Below, piece by piece: positions 25,789 to 38,270 of a stretch of DNA of 64,000 bases. The stretch is from Zeugodacus cucurbitae (Eukaryota; Arthropoda; Insecta; Diptera; Tephritidae), in contig NC_071670.1 of NCBI RefSeq assembly GCF_028554725.1, positions 73,383,001 to 73,447,000 on the forward strand, given 5' to 3'. Numbering within the stretch: position 1 is the stretch's first letter; each line of letters starts with the position of its first letter. Position numbers and translations under genes: made by a program. Below the pieces are notes generated by a model. That model was not told the DNA's origin. It did no database searches and saw only the letters and a list, made by a program, of their open reading frames with translations.

Positions 25789-28700
25789 ATTTTAATGTTT
25801 TTTTTTATAATTGGATAGTTCCAATGTCTGTACAGAAATTATTTCCACTTGTATTCAACAAGTGTTTACACTCAATGTTTTAATTATATGTATATATAAA
25901 GTATTTAACACAAAAAATTACATTTACACAAAAAAAGGAACAGCACGCGACGAACACACAAACCGGTCAGCAGCAGCTGAGAAATCTTAAGAAGTACTCG
26001 GAAGTAATTCTAAAAAGAATTTACATATTACCAACTAGCGGGACGTAATTGATTTACAGTTGTGCAGCGAAACCGAAACGAAGTTCAAGCTTTATGGGAG
26101 TCCTTGAACATAATAGAAATGTGCTTACACATATATGTATGTATATGTATGTTTGTATATGCATTTGTGCCATTTGTCTACGGTTTCCCCCATTATGCAC
26201 ATGTTTTTATTATTCCATATTTTCTTTTGCTCCATCACTCTTTCTATTTTCAATGCCTTATATCACAGAGTTGCTTCGTGACTAATATCATTTGAAACGC
26301 CAAATTTACTTTGAAAACAATTTTGCATTTTTATTAATGTTGATTTTCTGCAACTCTCGAATATGCTGAATGTTGAACAACTCTTAGAACCTACCATTAG
26401 GCCCACTTGTACTTCATTTATTGCAGATTAGGTTGGGTGTAATCCGTCTTTTGATTTGAAAATATACAAAATTTGTCCAGAATCTCGAAAAAAACTTTAA
26501 CTTCGACTATTCCTAGATCGTAGCGTAGAAAAAGACCTCAAAGGTTACTTTATATGTATATGCTGTTTCTTTATACTTTATATATTATGTTTAATCTAAG
26601 CAACATACAGTGTCACAAATCAATGAAAACGATGACAAAATTAGAATTGCTAATCGATGCACCGCAATATAATATAGATTTGGTCTCATGTGAGTTTTTC
26701 ATATTCTCACATTCACGTCAAGATAATGCTCATTGGAAAGAAATTCAGTAACAATGTAGAGATAATGGCATAGATCGAGAGCAAAGACAAAACTTTCCAC
26801 AAAATATTATCGCACTCAATCGTACATTATATGAGAAATGGCGAAGATAACAAATTTGATACAATTTAAGTAATTAAATAATTACAGAATGTTCGACATT
26901 AGCATCTAATAAAATTCCCCTTGTCTTTTGATATACAATCATATATAATTCGATATATAGAAAGTGGTGGGGTTATTCCACTGAATAAACTTGAATTTAT
27001 GAAGGAGAGCTTCCAAGGCTTAGGACAAAGCCGTTTTGTTGAATTAGTTTCCATAAACGGGCGAACGAAATGCTTGCCACTTTGATCCTTTTAATTTAGC
27101 ACACAACCGTTATTGGGTAGGAGCATCATCACACCTATTTATAGTCAATATTTTCTGTGTGTGTCAGAGCGATTGTGGCACATAAGCACATACTTTTGTA
27201 ATTCTGCATGTACTTACCCGCTTGTGTCCATTGTTCACAATCTGTCTGGCGGAATAATCCAACCCAATCGAAGAGAAGTTCCTCGTAAGAAGCCATTTAA
27301 TATTGGAAACATACGGTCATTCTTCTGTAGATGTGCAACATACATGCGTCCTTATGTCTCCGAGCACTGTTTCATATTTCCGCATTGAGCACTATATCGA
27401 TATAGATTTAATAAACAAACAGAACTAGATTTTATTTCGTTACATATTTGAATGCATAATTCTTTGAATACACACCAGTGGCATCGGCTATTGGAGCTCC
27501 TTATTTGAGTCTTTAACTGGCATTAATTCATTTCTTGCTCTTTAGGTATTTGATGTTTCCAAAATATTTAACCGCACCAATTCTGAAATCTCTAGAAAAG
27601 GTTCAAATTAGTTAGAAACTCTTCCTTTATTCGAGACATCAATACATACAAACTGTTCAGCTGTTCTTCTCCCAACCTCCATGTCAGGCATTTGCCGATT
27701 TTGGACGTCATACAGATCTGAAACGCCTTCCCACTTAATTATTTAATGCTGTCAAATGCGCCCGTTCGTTTCCTGCTCCAACGTTACTAGTCTAATTCAA
27801 TTTAATTAATCCAATATCGTAACTCCAATCAATGGAACTTTTCCTACTGATCGCTACCTCATCGTGCGCTCTCTTCTCAAGTGGACGTCAACCGTTGATG
27901 TACTGAATATTATGCGGCCTGTATACAAAATTAATAATCAACTTAAGTCAAAATCACCGCCTCTACGCCACCAACGTGTAATCATTCCACTCCATACCGA
28001 GTTCACACTTTTACATGCGATTACGCACACGCTCTCAAGCAGCATGGACTTGACTTGGTTGACTATGTTCATATGTTCATATATGTACGTGTTCGAGCAT
28101 ACTAATGTGCCAGTGTGTATGCAAATCTATGAGTGTACTGGATACGGGGTTTTACTCACTTACTCTCCGAACACCTGCTTGTGCGCTGCGCCTACGTTCA
28201 GCTAAGTATTTATCATCGGTTTCATTGATTTAGTGATGAATAAATATATACATATATACATGCATACTTATGTATTTTTTAATAATTATTCTACACCTGG
28301 AGAAAAAATGCCACTTAAATATAGCGTGCAAAACAACGCTCTTAGTGAAAATGCACTATGGACTTGAAGCCGTCTCATAACTCCTTTGAAAACTACTATA
28401 TTCAATACAATAATCTCATCACTGCCTGGATTAACACTACAATAGCTCAATATCTCTCATATCTCACTTGGAGCTACATACATCCTGCCCTCCGCCATAT
28501 GTTCCGAATACCTGTGTTTTGTTCTCTTAAAGATTAAGTGTACATATCTCAAGATCTCATAAAGCAATCTCAGCAAAACGATTTTTTCAGAAATTATCTA
28601 AAATCAACCGATCCTGTAAAGAAAATGATTCCGAATATTAAGATCCCCGTCCCTATAGCTTTCGACGTAGTCAACATTTGTGATATTTGGATACAAATAA

Positions 28701-29644
28701 TTGAGTATTATATTGCTTGTAATACCCGAAGGGGCGATATCTTAATATATTGTATTCTGAAGAAAGCACGGATATTAAGTTAACTTAAAAGTAGATATTT
28801 CTGATATTAAGTCAGAAAGGGTGGGCTCATGTGAAGAAGTTCTATCAATTGAGAAAACTTTCTGATTGCCATTCAGTTGAGAGTGACCAGGAACGACCAG
28901 CTCACGACTTCCGGTTTTATACCAAGTATCTCCTGGGTAGCCAACAATCTGCCGTTTGGAGGTGAACTAAAGTGAGAAGGCCACCACTCAGTGGTTGTGC
29001 TTAGGGCTTGAGACCCACCACTTATATAAAGCCATATAAAGAAGTGTGACAAACTAACACATACCTATGTTGTTACTCTTTAGCCCCCCGCCATAAGAAA
29101 CTCGACAAAACTTTAATATAAAACTATGATAGTGCTCTCTGGTAATTAACGGATAGCTGCTGGCTTGTAGGGTATATTCCATTTGGCATAGCAAAACGGA
29201 AATTTTTTTTACACCATGACACATTTTTTCACCTAACTCAACACGGATTCAAAGTTATCCATTGCTCATAGCTTCTACAATAATTAAATATATAAAACGC
29301 GGTAACTCTGCATGTATAACCATGTGTTGCGTCCCCTAGCGGTACAAATGTAAAACACACTTATTGGCCGCCGTAAGTTCTAAACGTCAACATAAATTTT
29401 TCAGCAGTGCGCATTATTTTTAATTTTTGGGAGAGTGCATTGAAATTTCTATCATTTTCGTTCAACAATTTTTTCACACGACTTTGACGATTTGCTACGA
29501 AATCCACCGAAAGTGAGGCAACTAAACGTATTTTCAAACAGTTAAACACAGTGCATGCATTAAAGGTACAGCGGTGCAAGGGCTCAAGATCAAAGTTCGA
29601 GTTAGGCGTAGTGAAAAGTAAAAACTCACACAAATTCCTACAAT
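25789..29644. other. Non-coding interval upstream of MSBP
   Basis: AT-rich. The segment 28830-29040 is less AT-rich and has the look of an old dispersed repeat. The ~300 bases before 29645 are probably the promoter and 5' UTR of MSBP. A minus-strand ATGGACACAAGCGG|GTAAGTAC at about 27220-27235 has a fine donor but only four codons, so it is not called. No other coding signal is seen. Confidence 0.5.
28830..29040. repeat. Possible degenerate transposon fragment
   Basis: This stretch is clearly richer in G and C than the DNA on both sides and has no ORF. It includes phrases such as GGTAGCCAACAATCTGCCG and GGCTTGAGACCCACCACTT of the sort found at ends of dispersed elements. No terminal repeats or duplication of flanking bases were found, so the call rests on composition only. 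Confidence 0.25.
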
Positions 29645-31294
29645 ATGACAGTATCCGCTGAGGCAGCTGACTCTAACAGCAATGCAGCCGGCAACGAATC
29701 CTCATCCATTTTGTTCGGCATCGTAGAGGAGATTTTCTATAGCCCACTAAATTTGGCACTTGTAGCAGTCATTGTATTCCTTTTTTACAAAATAATAAAG
29801 GATCGTTATGAAGTGCCGCGGGACAGATCGGCTGATGGTGCTTCACAAGTACCTGATCTTCCTAAAATGCGACGAGATTTTACCATACAAGAGTTACGTG
29901 CATATGATGGAAATGGACCGGATGGCAGAATACTTATAGCCGTAAATGGAACTGTATATGACGTCACAAAAGCAAAGCGTTTTTACGGCCCAGGTACATA
30001 AAATCCATATATTTTTTAATATAAAACTCCATATGGCAGTAACATTATATACGCGTTCAGTAAAAATTTATACGAATGTGGACAGCTTTAATTATTTAAA
30101 ATTTGAGTGAAACAATGCAAAAAAAACTTGCGACGACAGCGAGAACGGCCGGCCGGTAGCGTAAATATTATCAGGTGATATACGTATGCATATAAATATG
30201 TGCAAGAGTATATACATTAAAACAAACATATGTTTGTATTTACCTGCAACAGATAAACAATAATGAAATGCACAACGCATTAAACTTTCATTACCATCAG
30301 CATTTGATGTAAAAAATATTCATAGAATTGATAATTTATAAATTTAAAAAACAAATTCGGAAAGCTATGTCAGAAATTGTATTATATTTTAAAATATATC
30401 TGCCATGTTGAGTGCTAGGAAGTACTTCTATATTTTGACTCAAAACTTAAACTTTATTATAAAATGATATCTTATTATGCGCATATGTTTGCATTTTAAG
30501 AATTAATTTGTATGCGATTTATTTGTAGTACAGTACAACGAACAGTATTGATAATGTCAACATATTGTGTATTAACGTTTTGTTATAACAACGTACTCAG
30601 TTCTGATCCTGTTGTGATCTTTTATTAAGAATACTTATTGATGTTAATTTATGTGCACACATTAATGTGGGTGTAAAAACAATTCGCTTAAAATATTCTT
30701 ATCTTAAAATCACTCGCCGATGACTTCTAAAATAGCAACTCATTGTATGTACAAACACATGTATATGAACTTTTGTTTTAACGAGATAACAGACTTCAAG
30801 CACTTAAAAGTGATATGCATAGATGTACAGAAAGCTAAATGTACATGTATTATTTGCAATTAATTCACACAATATTATTTTATCATAGGTGGGCCATATG
30901 CGTCATTTGCTGGAAGGGACGCATCTCGCAATTTGGCAACTTTTAACGTCGAACCAAATAACAAAGAGGAATATGATGATCTAAGTGACTTAAATGCTAT
31001 GGAAATGGATTCTGTACGGGAATGGGAGATGCAATTTAAAGGTAATCATTTATTATTTTAAAACAAGTGGGTTCATATTAAAAAATATATATTTATTATA
31101 TAGAAAAATACGATCTAGTGGGAAAATTACTGCGTAAAGGTGAGCAACCTACAAACTACGACGACGAAGAAGAAGACTCTAATGAGGTAATCACAGATAT
31201 TAACGCTACTTCCGCTGGTCCCACCGCCAATGCAAGTAATGATGATGGTGTTAGGAAGCGTGCCGCTAACTCAAACGATGAGGAAGTTAAATAA
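29645..31294 (+). CDS. MSBP: Membrane steroid binding protein (PGRMC/MAPR family)
   Basis: Three coding exons, 29645-29993, 30889-31041 and 31104-31294, give 230 residues. A short acidic N-terminus is followed by one membrane segment (about residues 37-53, ending LFYKIIKDRY) and then a cytochrome b5-like heme/steroid-binding domain beginning FTIQELRAYDG. That domain contains the family signature around FYGPGGPYASFAGRDASR, whose tyrosine aligns with the heme-ligand tyrosine of human PGRMC1. The C-terminus is acidic and charged. Known members are ER/plasma-membrane heme proteins that bind steroids and modulate cytochrome P450s; in flies the protein modulates ecdysone response. Splice sites are CCAG|GTACAT, ATAG|GTGG, AAAG|GTAATC and ATAG|AA. 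Start context CAATATGAC is the first ATG. An AATAAA overlaps the stop codon (31290) and may serve in 3' end formation. It lies upstream of ND-75 on the same strand. Confidence 0.93.
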
Positions 31295-32915
31295 AGAGTA
31301 GTTGTCTTACTAATATTTGTCCTGGAATCCCAATTAATAGATCTAAAAAATTTTAGTTTACAAAATTTATTTAATTAAAACATTGAAAAATCTCCACTGA
31401 AAAGTTTTACGATGCTTATCAGTAGATACATGAAAAGATAAAAAATCTGCAATTTTTTAAGCAATTTAAAATTTTTATTTGATTTTATGCACATCCTAGC
31501 CGATATTACGCAAATTGTGTCTTATTTGTTCTTTTCAATGTTCTCATTTAAACATACTATGAATTGTGGTTGGTATATTCTCTAGCTCATAAATCTGAAA
31601 AATAACTTGGTTTAATGAAATGTCTTTAAAAAAGCAACACATAAAATAATATATTCAGGGAGTATATTTGCAAATGGCGAAAATATGATCCAGAAAATAT
31701 GTTATTTACTTAATTTTAAATATAACACAATATCTGCGGCTTTAGATGTAATCTTTTATTCCGAGAAACTATATACATATGTGTTATGTGTATTGTTCAA
31801 GTAAATATATTTATAAAAAACTCACTGATGTGTTAATTTTACTGACTACCAGATATCGCTAAAATTACATTAAGGTAGAATGATCGGCATAATTGAAGGT
31901 GACACGCCTCTATTGACTAATCTCACCATAATTTTTCTCAAATAAGAACTGTTAAAGGCTGGATAATAATGACCACTCACATAATTTGTTTTTCCCTCTT
32001 CAACTCTTGCAAACTGATATTGCTGTTCTGTTGAGCGGAAGAAAACAGTTTAGACCAATGCAGAAATTCCTTTGCCTAGTCAAAATTCAGGTTTATGACT
32101 TTCCCTGTCATCTGGATCGAGATCTTTGAACAGTAAGAAAGATTCAATAATCCCAATTATTTGAGAAATAAATGTTAGCATCCTGCATTTCCTGCGATAT
32201 GAATCTCTTCGATTGGTAGTTCTTCCATATTTATGAAAACTGTCCCCGAAAGGTAGGTATATGTCATCTTCTATAAGTCATTGATGCAAGCTGCTTTCAT
32301 CCATTTCCTTCTCTTAGTATATTTTCGAGTGGGTACTTGCAGTCCCCCTCTGCGTGTTTTATAACCGTCTTATATCGTCCGTTTAATAATTTCTATTAAA
32401 TGTCGTATTTAAATATGTGGTTAAAAAGCTGTGACTTTGCAAAATATATATACCGATCGCTATGGATGAATATTGCGGAAGTCACTTTAAATATACCGGA
32501 TTTATAAAATTGTTCGATATACAATTTAAATGTGAATGGCTACTATTCTTCAATTTGAAATGCCCATTAAATGCAAACCTGGTGTTTTGACAACAAATGT
32601 CATTGATCAATTGTCAAATATCATATTGGATACCGTCTGCACATAAAAAATACATTTGCAGTGCACGATATTTTGCTGTCGCTGAAAACATTTTAACATT
32701 TTAAAGTAAGTATTTATCAATTTGGTTCAAATCAACATTTGATATTGTGCCTAAATAATAATCCCAATTTACAAGCATTAACAGTTCTTAGCGTGTCTTT
32801 TCCAATTCGTTTTTTATACGACCATTGACTTATGTAATTGGGGTGATACTATACGTTTTGAGCTAAAATATCTTCTAAAATAGTTTTGTGAATTGATTGT
32901 ATTGATTTCCAGAAG
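31295..32915. other. Intergenic region between MSBP and ND-75, with ND-75 5' UTR intron
   Basis: AT-rich, no ORF of note. The right end probably contains the ND-75 leader: TTAAA|GTAAGT at 32705/32706 and TTTCCAG|AAG at 32912/32913 would define a 207 bp intron in the 5' UTR, three bases before the start codon. Confidence 0.5.
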
Positions 32916-35789
32916 ATGTTTCGTGCACCGCTTACGAAAGTTCTACAAGGAAGATTCGGTTCACCAACACATGGAATCACTAGTAAAGCCATTCGTACTA
33001 GTGCCGTCGTATCGCAGACCCCAGCTAAGGCACCAGAAAAAATAGAAGTTTTTGTTGACGATGTCCCCGTTAAAGTTTTACCTGGAACTACTGTTTTACA
33101 GGTAATATATACCAATATTTATAAATTGTGAAGACACCGCTATATACATAATATAATAATATTTTTGTTTTGACAGGCATGCGCTGTGGCTGGGGTAGAA
33201 ATACCACGATTTTGTTATCACGAGCGTTTGTCAGTTGCAGGCAATTGTCGCATGTGCCTTGTAGAAGTGGAAAAAAGTCCGAAGCCAGTAGCAGCATGTG
33301 CAATGCCTGTAATGAAAGGATGGCGTATAAAGACAAACTCCGACATGACCAGAAAAGCACGAGAAGGCGTAATGGAATTTTTGTTGATGAATCATCCACT
33401 GGATTGCCCAATTTGTGATCAAGGTGGGGAATGTGATCTTCAAGATCAGGCTATGGCGTTTGGTTCAGATCGCTCCAGATTTACTGATATAAATCATACA
33501 GGAAAAAGGTACGTTTTCTTCTTCAAAATTGTTAGTTTTAAAATAAATCGATTGTTATTTTTATAGAGCCGTTGAAAATAAAAATTTTGGACCATTAGTC
33601 AAAGGCATAATGACTCGTTGCATTCACTGCACTCGTTGTGTTCGATTTGCGTGTGAAGTAGCCGGTGTTGAAGATCTTGGTACCACTGGTCGTGGTAATG
33701 ACATGCAAATCGGCACTTACGTTGAAAAATTGTTCCTCTCTGAACTCTCTGGAAATGTTATAGATTTGTGTCCCGTAGGTGCATTGACTAGCAAACCTTA
33801 CAGGTACATATTTGTTTTACTTTTTTTTTTATTAAGATTTCACATGGTTCATATATATCAAATATGCAAAATTAATCCAATAGTTTCGTAGCGCGGCCGT
33901 GGGAAATTCGAAAAGTTAGTAGTATTGATGTTTTGGACGCCGTTGGTAGCAATATTGTGGTTAGCACACGTACAAATGAAGTGCTACGTATTGTGCCCCG
34001 CGAAAACGAGGATATCAATGAGGAATGGCTTGCTGACAAATCGCGTTTTGCTTGCGATGGTTTAAAACGTCAACGTTTGGTCGCACCAATGGTTCGCATG
34101 CCGAATGGTGAATTACAGGCAGTAGAATGGGAAGGAGCATTGATATCTGTTGCTAAAGCTATAAAGAACGCTAAAGGCGCTGTTGCTGCTATAGCTGGCC
34201 AACTGGCAGATGTAGAATCGCTTGTAGCGCTTAAAGATTTACTTAATCGTAATGGTGGAGAAACTCTTTGTACCGAGCAGAACTTTAATGTTAAGGGATC
34301 TGGAGCTGATTTGCGATCAAACTATGTTTGTAATACCACTATAGCAGGTGAGACGTTCTGTATATTCTTAAACTGGAATTTTATAATATCGGTTTATGTT
34401 CCTTATAGATCTGGAGCAAGCAGATGCGGTTCTACTTATCGGTACGAACCCACGTTATGAAGCACCCTTAGTCAACACTCGTTTGCGTAAATCGTATATA
34501 AATAATGAAATGGAGATTGCTTCCATTGGACCCAAAATCGATCTTTCATACAATCACCAAAATTTGGGAGAAGACGCTGGTTTAATTAATCAAGTTTGTA
34601 GTGGTGGACATGCATTTTCAAAAGTTCTTGAAAATGCTAAAAAACCTGCAATTGTGTTGGGAGCCGATGTATTGGAACGGTCTGATGCGGCTGGCATACA
34701 TTCAACAGTAGCTTCGTATTGCAAAAAACTCAACAAACCGGTGGGTACATTGTATTACATTAGCAATCCAGCTGTCTGTTTGCTAAATGGCCATTTCATT
34801 AAAATTATTTACTAAACCCAAACGGTTAACATATTCAAAGCATACCAACAACATATAATATATCAGACGTAGGTATTGCTAGTACGGACGTTGAAAGAAA
34901 AATTGCCATTATGGAAATATGTAAAGTCTTGATATATAATGGCAAATACAATTTATTTCAAATTATATATAATATTTGTTTAGTTTCATAGTTTTAAATG
35001 CCGTTTGTTGACATTTCAGGGCTGGAATGCATTTAATGTACTGCAGAATAATGCTGGACAAACCGGTGCTCTGGATGTTGGCTACCAGCCAGGAATACAG
35101 GCTGCATATAAAGCACAACCTAAAGTACTAATACTCCTTGGAGCTGACAGTGGAAAAGTTGACCGTGAAAAGTTGCCCAAAGATTGCTATGTTATTTATA
35201 TAGGACATCACGGCGACAACGGCGCTTCAATTGCAGATGCTGTTCTTCCTGGTGCCGCGTACACCGAAAAGCAAGCAATTTATGTGAATACAGAAGGACG
35301 TGCCCAACAAACATTAGTAGCTGTATCGCCCCCCGGAATGGCTCGTGAGGACTGGAAGATTCTACGTGCTCTGTCAGAAATTTTAGGTGGGTTTGAAGTT
35401 TATTATGGAGCAGATATAATTTTTTTTTTTGAATATTTCAGGCACTCCTTTGCCTTATGATAACTTGGACGATTTGAGGAATCGTATTGAAGATATAGCT
35501 CCGCACTTGGTACGTTTTGGAAAGTTGGAGTCTTCTACATTCGGCAGTTTAACTGATCAATTGGCAGCGGTAAGCTTTAATTGCAGCTTTCAAATATTCT
35601 GAAAATGATAAATTTATTTCCTAGTCCAAGTCAATTGAAAACACAAAAATAGATGTAAAACAGAAGAAATTGCGCGAATACTTCATGACAGACCCGATCT
35701 CTCGGGCGTCACCAACAATGGCTAGATGTATTCGTGAAGTATCTGGAGAAGAGGCTAAAGAAGAGTCCCAAAGACAAGCCGCCTGTTAA
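32916..35789 (+). CDS. ND-75: NADH:ubiquinone oxidoreductase 75 kDa subunit (NDUFS1)
   Basis: Eight coding exons (32916-33101, 33177-33508, 33567-33803, 33884-34347, 34409-34740, 35020-35386, 35442-35569, 35625-35789) give 736 residues, close to human NDUFS1 (727). The protein is the largest matrix-arm subunit of respiratory complex I and carries the electron chain between flavin and quinone. An N-terminal mitochondrial presequence (MFRAPLTKVLQGRF) precedes the ferredoxin domain with [2Fe-2S] ligands C75, C86, C89, C103. Next comes the [4Fe-4S] set H135, C139, C142, C148 (HPLDCPICDQGGEC) and the second [4Fe-4S] set in CIHCTRC (C191, C194, C197) with the distant CPVGAL cysteine. The rest is the catalytically inactive molybdopterin-oxidoreductase-like domain (GTNPRYEAPL; GAAYTEK; NTEGRAQQT). 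All introns are short and GT-AG, and the length is divisible by three. AATAAA at 35938 is a likely polyadenylation signal. Converges with the HSF-like gene. Confidence 0.97.
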
Positions 35790-35937
35790 ATATATACGAA
35801 AATATGCATCATTCTATTCGATACAACTTATAGCAAAAAGTAATATCTCTTGTTGAATATATTCTGGCTGTATTATTTAGTAAGATGCATGTAATTCTAA
35901 AAAACTAAATATCAACAAAGTGAGGATTAATTAACAT

Positions 35938-35943
35938 AATAAA
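35938..35943 (+). terminator. Likely polyadenylation signal of ND-75
   Basis: Canonical AATAAA about 150 bases after the ND-75 stop codon and 94 bases before the stop of the convergent HSF-like gene, so the two 3' UTRs may overlap. Confidence 0.5.
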
Positions 35944-36036
35944 AGTCGTTAATGTTTGATTAAATTATAACTAGGAAAAAAAACTCAGAAGTAAATAGAT
36001 TTTTGAATTGACAAGTTTTGGAAGTACACCGGATGG

Positions 36037-37461
36037 TTAGTGGCGTTCATATAGTAGATTTAGAGATGCACGATATTGACTAAAGAAATTTCGAAAATTA
36101 GCTTCATTTTCAGAATCGGATTCATCTGTAATTTCCAATTTGATTGCCGTGGGCATCTGTGGGAAGTCCTTTCCTGTTTCGGAATAATTAACTTTTATGT
36201 CTTCTTTGTTATTCTCCTTGAATTTTATAAACTCATCCATGGAAATTTCCGTTTCACCATCTATAGCACAAATGTTTGAATTATCTTCTGATTGAGGTAA
36301 ACTCTGATTTATATCATCATCGTCGTCGTTCTTAAAAATTGGTTCTAGGGTTGAAGATAAATTCAACGTGGATAAAATTGGCTGCGAAATACACGATGAA
36401 GGTGCAGAGGATGTTAAAGTACCATCCTGGTCACCGACTTGTATCTGATCGGAAAATGGTTGTTCAGTGGATAAAATTGTTTGTTGATTAGTGGTGCTGA
36501 AAATATATATTCATTAAATGTTACAAATAAAATATATTTATTTGGAATCGCACCATATTTCAGCAACAATTTTCTTAATTTCCATTGAACCATCTTCATA
36601 CATTGGCAAATAATCTCCGAAAAAATGTAAGACTTGCTCTTTGCTGCAGTTTCCGTAATAGCCTGCATATTCCGGGCGAAAGTCTTCACCTAAGTGCAAC
36701 ACTGAATCATGCGGATTCTCGAATAAATCAACAGGTAGTTCTATAACTTGTTCTTCCTCTACAGATCCAATACCCGAACGACTAGTCCCATCAGATTTAA
36801 GTCGGCGTTGTTGAGCTTGAATAGCTGCACACTCATCAGAAGCATGTAATTTCTCCTCCAAAATGCGTGTTTCATTTTGGAAACTCAAAATTGTTTGAAA
36901 GCGTAATCGACTCTTTTGTATATTTGATAGACCTCCGTGGGACATAAAACACAAGTCGCCTAGCATACGGTCGGCTACCTGACGGTACTTCTTCTCTTCG
37001 GCCAAACGCTGAATATGGTTAGAAGCATCCACACCTATATTATTCTTTTGCTCCATTTCCCCTAATAATTGATATGTGTGTCGACGTATTTTTGGCAAAA
37101 GATCTAGTCGATGACGTTGGAAGTTTTCGTTCCTATACTGGAGTAGTAAATCCTCATCAGCTTCTGGCATGGCATTCAGTCTATCAAATTTAAATTGTTC
37201 GAGATGCTCCAAGAAGACGGAACGATTTTTTATTTTAAAAATAGACTGCGTTGAATTTAAATAGTCTTCTAGAGCTATTAAATCAAGCAGTACCACGGTC
37301 CCGTCACGATTCCAACGCAGAAAATCACAAAAGTCTAAATGAACAACTAACCACAATTTGTATGGAAAAGGAAAATTTAAAATATCTTGTCTGGTGACGT
37401 ATGAAGACAATTCTTGAGTGCATTCCATCGCGGATGAAAGAGATTCAACGTTATTTTGCAT
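36037..37461 (-). CDS. HSF-type DNA-binding domain protein
   Basis: Two coding exons, 36554-37461 and 36037-36496, joined through donor ATATG|GTGCGA and acceptor TTTTCAG|C, give 455 residues. Residues about 22-90 match the heat-shock-factor DNA-binding fold: FPFPYKLWLVVH for the first helix, the strand turn RWNRDGTVVLLD, and FKIKNRSVFLEHLEQFKFDR for the recognition region, where classic HSFs have F-K-x-x-N-x-x-S-F-V-R-Q-L-N-x-Y-G-F. The arginine-glutamine of the classic recognition helix is replaced (E-H-L-E-Q-F), so DNA specificity is probably altered. No obvious HSF-type heptad trimerisation repeat is seen. The C-terminal ~150 residues are acidic and Ser/Asp/Glu-rich (FKNDDDDDINQSLPQ), like an activation domain. 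It resembles the divergent HSFY/HSFX-like group more than stress Hsf. An upstream in-frame TTG (37542) was not chosen. Divergent from ND-20. Confidence 0.75.
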
Positions 37462-38270
37462 TTCTTTCAAAATGAAAAGCTGACAAATGAACTTTTTATT
37501 TTTTTTTAAATAACCTAACCGTACTTTATTGAGACAATACAACGGAAGAGGATATGTTATACATATTTCAACAGTGCTGCTAGTCCGATAAAAAAATTAA
37601 AAATATTGTATATTTTCTTAAACTAAATTGAAAAGGCTAATTTTGAAAGTAGGAAGCATATAATAACAAATGCACTGGTTGCAAAATGACATTTTTTGTT
37701 TGGTAATATTTTAAATGTTATATTCCATTTTGAATACATAATATAAATTAAAACAAACATTTATAAAAAGTTTTATTCTATAATTAACAATAATTCCACT
37801 TTTCTTAATTATATTCCGATTATATTATCATTTTTTTTAAATTTAAGATCAATTTGATAGGTAGAAAACTGTTAAGCTGCAAAAGAGGACTATTTATTTC
37901 CCATTTGAATAAAATTTAAGTATCAATATTTTAATAATATTTAAATTTAGTCCATCGTTTTTATCTTGTATAATTATGTTTTCTTATTAGCAATTATTTT
38001 TTTTTTTTAATAATCGATACAGAAATGTCTGTTATCAATAGTCGATAAATTATCTATGTCGCCATTGACAATTGTCGACCATATGTTCGCTGTCAAATTA
38101 AGGTGAAAGAATCGAGTTATATAAATAAGGTGTTTGCAATTTTCTTTTAAATAGTTATTAAATTAAACTTTTGTTAACTTTGGTTGTGTTTATATATACA
38201 TACTTATATTTCATTTGTCATCGAAAACGATTCAAACACGTTTTTTGTATTTCTCACAGAACTCGTTAAA
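37462..38270. promoter_or_regulatory. Divergent intergenic region between the HSF-like gene and ND-20
   Basis: About 0.8 kb of very AT-rich DNA between two divergent start codons, so it must hold both promoters. Near 38030-38060 are two ATCGATA/TCGATAA motifs resembling DREF-type sites (TATCGATA) common in fly housekeeping promoters. TTTCTCACAG|AACTCG at 38259/38260 is probably the acceptor of an ND-20 5' UTR intron, with candidate donors near 38101 (AAG|GTGAAA) or 38129 (AAG|GTGTTT). Confidence 0.5.

Noticed and set aside
36414..36689. Minus-strand ORF overlapping the HSF-like intron
   Set aside because: Out of frame with both exons; the spliced model explains the region.
37462..37542. N-terminal extension of the HSF-like protein
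   Set aside because: Requires a TTG start; the ATG at 37461 is in a suitable place.
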